A DNA stretch of 12,459 nt from an uncultured Rhodocyclaceae bacterium (GTDB taxonomy: Bacteria; Pseudomonadota; Gammaproteobacteria; Burkholderiales; Rhodocyclaceae). The notes below the pieces were generated by a model. It had not been told where the DNA came from and ran no database searches. It saw nothing but the letters and a program-made list of their open reading frames with translations. Position numbers and translations under genes: made by a program. Within the stretch, counting starts at the first letter, position 1. Every line of letters starts with the position of its first letter. Below are positions 8,353 through 12,459 of the stretch, piece by piece. Location of the stretch: assembly GCA_903950295.1 (NCBI GenBank), contig CAJBAP010000511.1, positions 1 to 12,459 of the forward strand. The letters run 5' to 3'.

Positions 8353-10288
8353 CACCGCGCCAACAGTGGTAGAAAAACCGCCAGCTCCATTCGTTTCCTA
8401 TGCGCAGAATCGCGAGGACGTCGTGCTATTCCGCGCCTTGCGCGACGTGGTCAATGGCTTCTATATCGACGTAGGTGCTCAGGATCCAGAAATCGATTCC
8501 GTCACCAAGGCATTTTATGACCGCGGCTGGCGAGGGCTGAACATTGAGCCGGTTCCCGTTTGGTACGCGCGGCTTGTCGCAACCCGTCCGCGCGACATCA
8601 ATCTCAACTTGGCAGTGTCGACCACCGAGGGAGAGATCACACTGCACGAAGTCGAGGGTACGGGGTTGTCGACCGTACACGACGAACTGGCTACCGGTCA
8701 TCGCACTCAAGGCAGATTTCCAATGCGCACCTGGCGCGTGGCAGCCATGCCGCTAAGGCGGCTCTGCCAGGAACATCAGATAAGAGAGGTTCATTTCCTC
8801 AAAATCGACGTTGAAGGCGCAGAGCACGAAGTCATCAAAAGCATGGACTTTGGTAGCGTGCGGCCGTGGATCGTGGTCGTCGAGGCGGTGGACCCCATCT
8901 CCCAGGAGCCCAACCATGGCGATTGGGAGCCGACGCTATTGGCTGCCGGTTACGAATTCGTACTCTTTGACGGCCTCAACCGTTTCTACGTCGCCGCTGA
9001 GCATGCCGGTCTCAAGCGAAGATTAGCCGCACCAGCAAGCGTCCTCGATCACTTCGTAAGCACCCCGTCCCCAAGCTTCCGAATTTCACTCCCTGCCGGC
9101 TTCGGCATCAATCTGCTTGGACAATTCGGCAGTCACTCTGGTCTTGGCAACACAGCACGTCAAACTGCGCGCGCGCTCATCATGGCCGGGATTCCGGTCG
9201 CCTGCCATGAGCTAGCTTCCTACTATCAGACATTCGGCGCCGATGAAGACCTTGCCGATCTTGTCAATGTGATGATTGACGACCCTGCCGCCCTGCCATA
9301 CCCGATCACTCTCTACTCGATCCCTGCAATCGACGTCCCCAATGTCGTGGCGCAGGTTCCCCAGTTGCTGACCAAGGGGCGCTTTCATGCCTCGATCGTA
9401 TGGTGGGAGACCACAAAACTCCATCCGTCATGGCAGGAGGCACTCTCACGCTTCGATGCCGTGGTGGCATATTCCGACTTTGTTTCAGGTGTTCTTGCCA
9501 ATACGCTTCCGCTTACGCCTGTAATTACGGGCCGGCAACCGCTGTTCCTTCCTAATGGAATTAGGCCCGATCGCGCTGCCTTCGGCCTGCCCGAGGATGC
9601 TACGGTATTCGTGAGCAGTTTCGATCCCGCCTCCGATACGGTGCGCAAGAATCCGGTGGCGGCCATCGCCGCGTTTCGCCAGGCCTTCGCTCCGGACAAC
9701 CGCGGCGTACGCTTGGTGTTTCGGCTGAACAATGCGGACAGTACCCCGATGGCTCGCGATGCCGTGCGCGCCTTGATGGATACAGCAAGCGGCGACAGCC
9801 GCATCGGCTTCATCCTGAAACCGATGGGCTATAGCGAAGTGCTTTCCCTATACGCCAGTGTGGATGCCTTTGTTTCGCTGCATCGCGCCGAGGGCCTTGG
9901 ACTAGGGTTGCTGGAAGCTATGCGTTTGGAAATTCCCGTCATTGCCACGGGCTGGTCGGGCAACATGACGTTCATGGACCAACTCTCGGGCTGCCTCGTC
10001 CGCTACCGCCAAGTGCCAACCAGTGGCATTCACGCCTTCTATCGACCTGAAGTGATCGGCGCAGACGCCATCTGGGCCGATCCCGTGGTCGAGGACGCTG
10101 CGGCATGGATGCAATATCTGCACGCCCAGCCAGAAGACCGGCGACGCATCGGCCTTGCCGGTCGGGAGCGTGCCGAGCGTCATCAGGTTGAGGCTATGCG
10201 CTTGGGATGGGTCTCCGAACTGGCGCGCCTGTGGCAGCTTGGCCGAATCATGCCCAGCGTTCGCGGCAAATTCAGTTGTCCCGCATGA
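8330..10288 (+). CDS. Fusion of FkbM-family methyltransferase and GT4-type glycosyltransferase
   Basis: This 652-residue two-domain protein probably works on surface glycans. The N-terminal domain (about 22-235) is FkbM-like: [17 protein letters not shown], then the SAM-binding [10 protein letters not shown] (DVGAQDP at 47-53), GLNIEPVP, and [10 protein letters not shown] (KIDVEG at 158-163). FkbM enzymes typically O-methylate sugars or related hydroxyls. The C-terminal domain (about 258-640) is a retaining GT-B GT4-like transferase. It opens with [19 protein letters not shown] and has FLPNGI, a [14 protein letters not shown] helix, and the EX7E motif (E521 and E529 in [13 protein letters not shown]). 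No signal peptide or membrane helix is seen. The start is uncertain: GTG at 8330 overlaps ruvB, and GTG at 8366 would leave a 13-base gap; neither has a good ribosome site, and no in-frame ATG precedes the methyltransferase core. The stop overlaps the gmd-like gene (ATGA). Donor and acceptor are unknown. Confidence 0.87.
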
Positions 10289-11259
10289 ACGCACCCGCCG
10301 TCTCACCCTCCCAACGCGCCCTGATCTTTGGCGTTTCGGGTCAGGATGGCACCTATCTCGCGCGACTTCTGCTCAGCAAGGGCTACGAAGTCTATGGTGC
10401 TTCCCGCGACGCGGGCACGCGGGGATTTGACAATCTGGATCGCTTGGGGATTCGCGGCCAGGTCAATCTGGTGTCTGTCTCGCTGCTCGATTTCCGCAGC
10501 GTTCTTCAGGCCATCGCGCTTATCCATCCCGACGAAATCTACAACCTCTCCGGGCAGAGTTCTGTCAGCCTCTCGTTCGATCAGCCGGTGGAAACCTTCG
10601 ACAGCATCAGTGTGGCCACGGTCAACTTGCTGGAGGCGATCCGATTTCACGATCCGTCCATCCGTTTCTACAACGCCTGCTCAAGCGAGTGTTTTGGCAA
10701 TACCGCGTCGCCGGCAGACGAAGATGTGCCGATGCGGCCACGCAGCCCTTACGCTGTAGCCAAGGCTGCCGCATTTTGGCAGGTGGCGAACTATCGTGAG
10801 GGCTACGGCCTCTTCTGCGCTTCCGGTATCTTGTTCAATCACGACTCGCCATTGCGCCCCGAGCACTTCGTCACCCGCAAGGTGATCAGCGCAGTGCAGC
10901 GAATCGCCGCAGGCCACCGGGAGATGCTCAGGCTCGGAAATATGTCAGTGATTCGTGACTGGGGCTGGGCGCCAGAATACGTCGACGCCATGTGGCGCAT
11001 ACTCCAACAGAAGGAACCTGCCGACTTTGTCATTGCCACGGGTCAATCCCACTCTCTCGAAGCGCTGGTAGCCGAGGCGTTTCGTCAGAAGGGGCTGGAT
11101 TGGCGCCCCCATGTCGTCATTGATGGGGCATTGACCAGGCCGACAGATCTGCGCGAAAGTCGTGCGAATCCACAGCGGGCATCAGAACGGCTAGGCTGGA
11201 AGGCAGCAGCGACCATGCCAGAGGTAGTGCGCCGCATGCTGAAGGAATGTAACCAATGA
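10285..11259 (+). CDS. gmd: GDP-mannose 4,6-dehydratase-like SDR enzyme
   Basis: Gmd converts GDP-D-mannose to GDP-4-keto-6-deoxy-D-mannose, the branch point to GDP-rhamnose, GDP-fucose and GDP-perosamine. The 324-residue product has the NADP-binding GVSGQDG at 16-22, YNLSGQSSVSLSFDQP (the Gmd-type counterpart of YNLAAQSHV), the catalytic S133-S134-E135 segment, and YxxxK as Y156 and K160 in RSPYAVAK. It also has GILFNHDSPLRPEHFVTRK and RDWGWAPEYVDAMW, all characteristic of Gmd. It is shorter than most Gmd proteins (about 340-375), and the usual Thr of the TSE triad is Ser. The gene symbol is given by family resemblance; a related NDP-sugar dehydratase or epimerase is possible. The start is the ATG in the ATGA overlap with the fusion gene; an upstream in-frame ATG at 10207 lies deep within that gene. 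The pairing with a glycosyltransferase supports synthesis of a deoxyhexose for transfer. Confidence 0.85.
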   Translation: MNAPAVSPSQRALIFGVSGQDGTYLARLLLSKGYEVYGASRDAGTRGFDNLDRLGIRGQVNLVSVSLLDFRSVLQAIALIHPDEIYNLSGQSSVSLSFDQPVETFDSISVATVNLLEAIRFHDPSIRFYNACSSECFGNTASPADEDVPMRPRSPYAVAKAAAFWQVANYREGYGLFCASGILFNHDSPLRPEHFVTRKVISAVQRIAAGHREMLRLGNMSVIRDWGWAPEYVDAMWRILQQKEPADFVIATGQSHSLEALVAEAFRQKGLDWRPHVVIDGALTRPTDLRESRANPQRASERLGWKAAATMPEVVRRMLKECNQ

Positions 11260-11690
11260 CCAAATCTCATGTCGCTTCTTTGGCACTGCGCATCTACTAC
11301 GAAGACACCGACTCCGGTGGCGTGGTGTATTACGCCAACTATCTCAAATATCTCGAACGCGCCCGCACCGAATTATTGCGCGCGCGCGGCTTCGAGCAGC
11401 GCCAACTGGCCGAAGAAACCGGGCTGGCGTTCGCGGTGCGCTCACTCACGGTGGAATATCTGAAGCCGGCGAAACTAGACGATCTGGTCGAAGTCACCAC
11501 CCGCGTCGTTGCCCTCGGTCGTGCTCAGGTAACATTCGGCCAGTCGATTACGCGCATGGATGAGACACTGCTGACTGCTACAGTACGCGTCGCTTGCCTC
11601 GATCTTGCGCGCGGCAAGGCTGTGGCGATGCCGCCAGAAATTTACCAACAACTTTCGCTTCATCTCGAACCCAACATCAAAACCTCATGA
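11256..11690 (+). CDS. ybgC: Tol-Pal system acyl-CoA thioesterase YbgC
   Basis: This 144-residue single-domain hotdog-fold protein is of standard YbgC size. These cytoplasmic enzymes hydrolyse acyl-CoA thioesters and are encoded at the head of tol-pal clusters, possibly in connection with phospholipid metabolism. The active-site loop reads YYEDTDSGGVVYYANYLKYLERART, shown here only as landmarks: D19 is the conserved catalytic aspartate. E. coli has a histidine (VVYHASY) where this protein has tyrosine (VVYYANY, Y26), a form I recall from other proteobacterial YbgC proteins. AAGGAA at 11242-11247 is spaced 8 bases from the ATG, a good ribosome site. Both ends overlap the neighbours by ATGA, so it is coupled to the gmd-like gene and to tolQ. 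Confidence 0.95.
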   Translation: MTKSHVASLALRIYYEDTDSGGVVYYANYLKYLERARTELLRARGFEQRQLAEETGLAFAVRSLTVEYLKPAKLDDLVEVTTRVVALGRAQVTFGQSITRMDETLLTATVRVACLDLARGKAVAMPPEIYQQLSLHLEPNIKTS

Positions 11691-12364
11691 ACGTCACTTC
11701 CGATCTCGCCCTCTTCGAACTGATCGTCAATGCCAGCCTGGTCGTCAAGCTGGTAATGGGTCTGCTGACCTATGTTTCCCTGATGTCGTGGTACTGGATC
11801 TTCCGCAAATGGTTTGCCCTGCGCGATGCACGCCTGAAAACAGAAAAGTTCGAGCGCGATTTCTGGAGCGGCGGCGATCTGAACAGCCTTTACCAGAGCG
11901 CCGTGAATGACCGCCACAACAGCGGTGCGCTGGAGCGCATCTTCGAGGCCGGGTTTCGCGAGTTCTCCAAATCGCGCGGTCAAAAGTCGCTCGACGCCTC
12001 CACTGCCATTGACGGCGTGCGCCGCGCCATGCGTGCCACCTACCAGCGCGAAGTCGACGATCTCGAAGCGCATCTGGCGTTTCTCGCCTCGGTCGGTTCG
12101 GTGTCGCCCTACGTCGGCCTGTTCGGCACAGTGTGGGGCATCATGCACTCCTTCCGCGGTCTGGCGAGCATGACCACCGCCACATTGTCTGCCGTGGCAC
12201 CGGGTATTGCCGAGGCGCTGGTGGCAACAGCCATCGGCCTGTTCGCCGCGATTCCCGCCGTGGTCGCCTACAACCGCTTTGCCCACGACGTGGATCGCGT
12301 CGCGGTACGTTTCGAGAGCTTCATGGAAGAGTTCTCGAACATTCTGCAACGCCAGCTGAAATAA
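11687..12364 (+). CDS. tolQ: Tol-Pal system inner-membrane proton channel subunit TolQ
   Basis: TolQ forms, with TolR, the proton-driven stator that energises TolA and the Tol-Pal link to the outer membrane, especially at division. The 225-residue product has three membrane helices, at about 10-36, 131-155 and 168-195. It carries the family run SVGSVSPYVGLFGTVWGIM in helix 2 and APGIAEALVATAIGLFAAIP in helix 3, which includes the conserved threonine thought to line the proton path. The large cytoplasmic loop between helices 1 and 2 is present. The start was placed at the ATG in the ATGA overlap with ybgC (MNVTSDLALFELIVNAS), because the frame upstream runs through ybgC. Only three bases separate its stop from tolR. 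Confidence 0.97.
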   Translation: MNVTSDLALFELIVNASLVVKLVMGLLTYVSLMSWYWIFRKWFALRDARLKTEKFERDFWSGGDLNSLYQSAVNDRHNSGALERIFEAGFREFSKSRGQKSLDASTAIDGVRRAMRATYQREVDDLEAHLAFLASVGSVSPYVGLFGTVWGIMHSFRGLASMTTATLSAVAPGIAEALVATAIGLFAAIPAVVAYNRFAHDVDRVAVRFESFMEEFSNILQRQLK

Positions 12365-12367
12365 GCC

Positions 12368-12459
12368 ATGCGGCGACCGAGACGGCTCAAGCACGAAATC
12401 AACGTCGTGCCCTACATCGACGTGATGCTGGTGCTGCTGGTGATCTTCATGGTCACCGC
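12368..12459 (+). CDS. tolR: Tol-Pal system protein TolR, 5' part only
   Basis: About 30 residues are visible before the right edge. After a basic start (MRRPRRLKHEIN), the VVPYIDVMLVLLVIFMVT segment matches the single TolR/ExbD membrane helix. D18 corresponds to the essential proton-carrying aspartate (D23 of E. coli TolR). The periplasmic domain lies beyond the window. The three-base gap after tolQ makes coupled synthesis of the two stator subunits likely. Confidence 0.94.
   Translation, partial: MRRPRRLKHEINVVPYIDVMLVLLVIFMVT

Noticed and set aside
10207..10284. Upstream in-frame ATG extending the gmd-like protein by 26 residues
   Set aside because: It lies inside the fusion gene, and the extra residues are unlike Gmd N-termini; the ATGA overlap start gives a normal SDR start.
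8353..11259. Possibility that the glycan genes arrived on an insertion sequence or genomic island
   Set aside because: I found no transposase, terminal inverted repeats, direct repeats or tRNA at the borders; overlapping start and stop codons leave no element ends.
11594..11686. Upstream in-frame ATG extending TolQ by 31 residues
   Set aside because: The extension runs through ybgC and is Arg/Cys-rich, unlike a TolQ N-terminus.

Overview
The window looks like chromosomal core DNA of a betaproteobacterium, probably a Rhodocyclales or Nitrosomonadales relative. The basis is the high-GC codon use, the yebC-ruvC-ruvA-ruvB-ybgC-tolQ-tolR order, and protein sequences of betaproteobacterial flavour such as the RuvC run IEKVFVNVN. 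No 16S or other marker gene is present, so this is an inference. I see no tRNA, rRNA, insertion sequence, integrase or CRISPR array.

Layout. Positions 1-592 (minus strand) hold the 5' part of a HerA-like P-loop ATPase gene (DUF853/YjgR family). A 214-base AT-rich divergent region follows. The plus strand then carries a class III nucleotidyl cyclase with a PAS-like sensor region (807-2171) and a strong hairpin (2194-2237) that probably ends that transcript. After it comes yebC (2274-2999).

From 3055 to the right edge, ten genes lie in one direction with almost no space between them: an EamA/DMT transporter, ruvC, a GT-B-like glycosyltransferase, ruvA, an AI-2E/PerM family membrane protein, ruvB, an FkbM methyltransferase-GT4 glycosyltransferase fusion, a GDP-mannose 4,6-dehydratase-like gene, ybgC, tolQ and the start of tolR. 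Six junctions are 4-base ATGA overlaps and one is a 1-base overlap, so translation is probably coupled along much of the unit.

How the genes work together. RuvABC resolves Holliday junctions. YbgC, TolQ and TolR start the Tol-Pal cluster, which maintains the outer membrane and aids its constriction at division. In the classical arrangement ruvC-ruvA-ruvB runs straight into ybgC-tolQ. Here two sets of glycan genes interrupt it: a divergent glycosyltransferase between ruvC and ruvA, and the FkbM-GT4 fusion plus the gmd-like gene between ruvB and ybgC. The most interesting reading is that a small surface-glycan module, using a GDP-deoxyhexose and possibly O-methylation, has been built into a DNA-repair/cell-envelope operon. 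The sugar product, acceptor and any regulatory link are unknown. No reductase or aminotransferase to finish the sugar nucleotide lies in the window.
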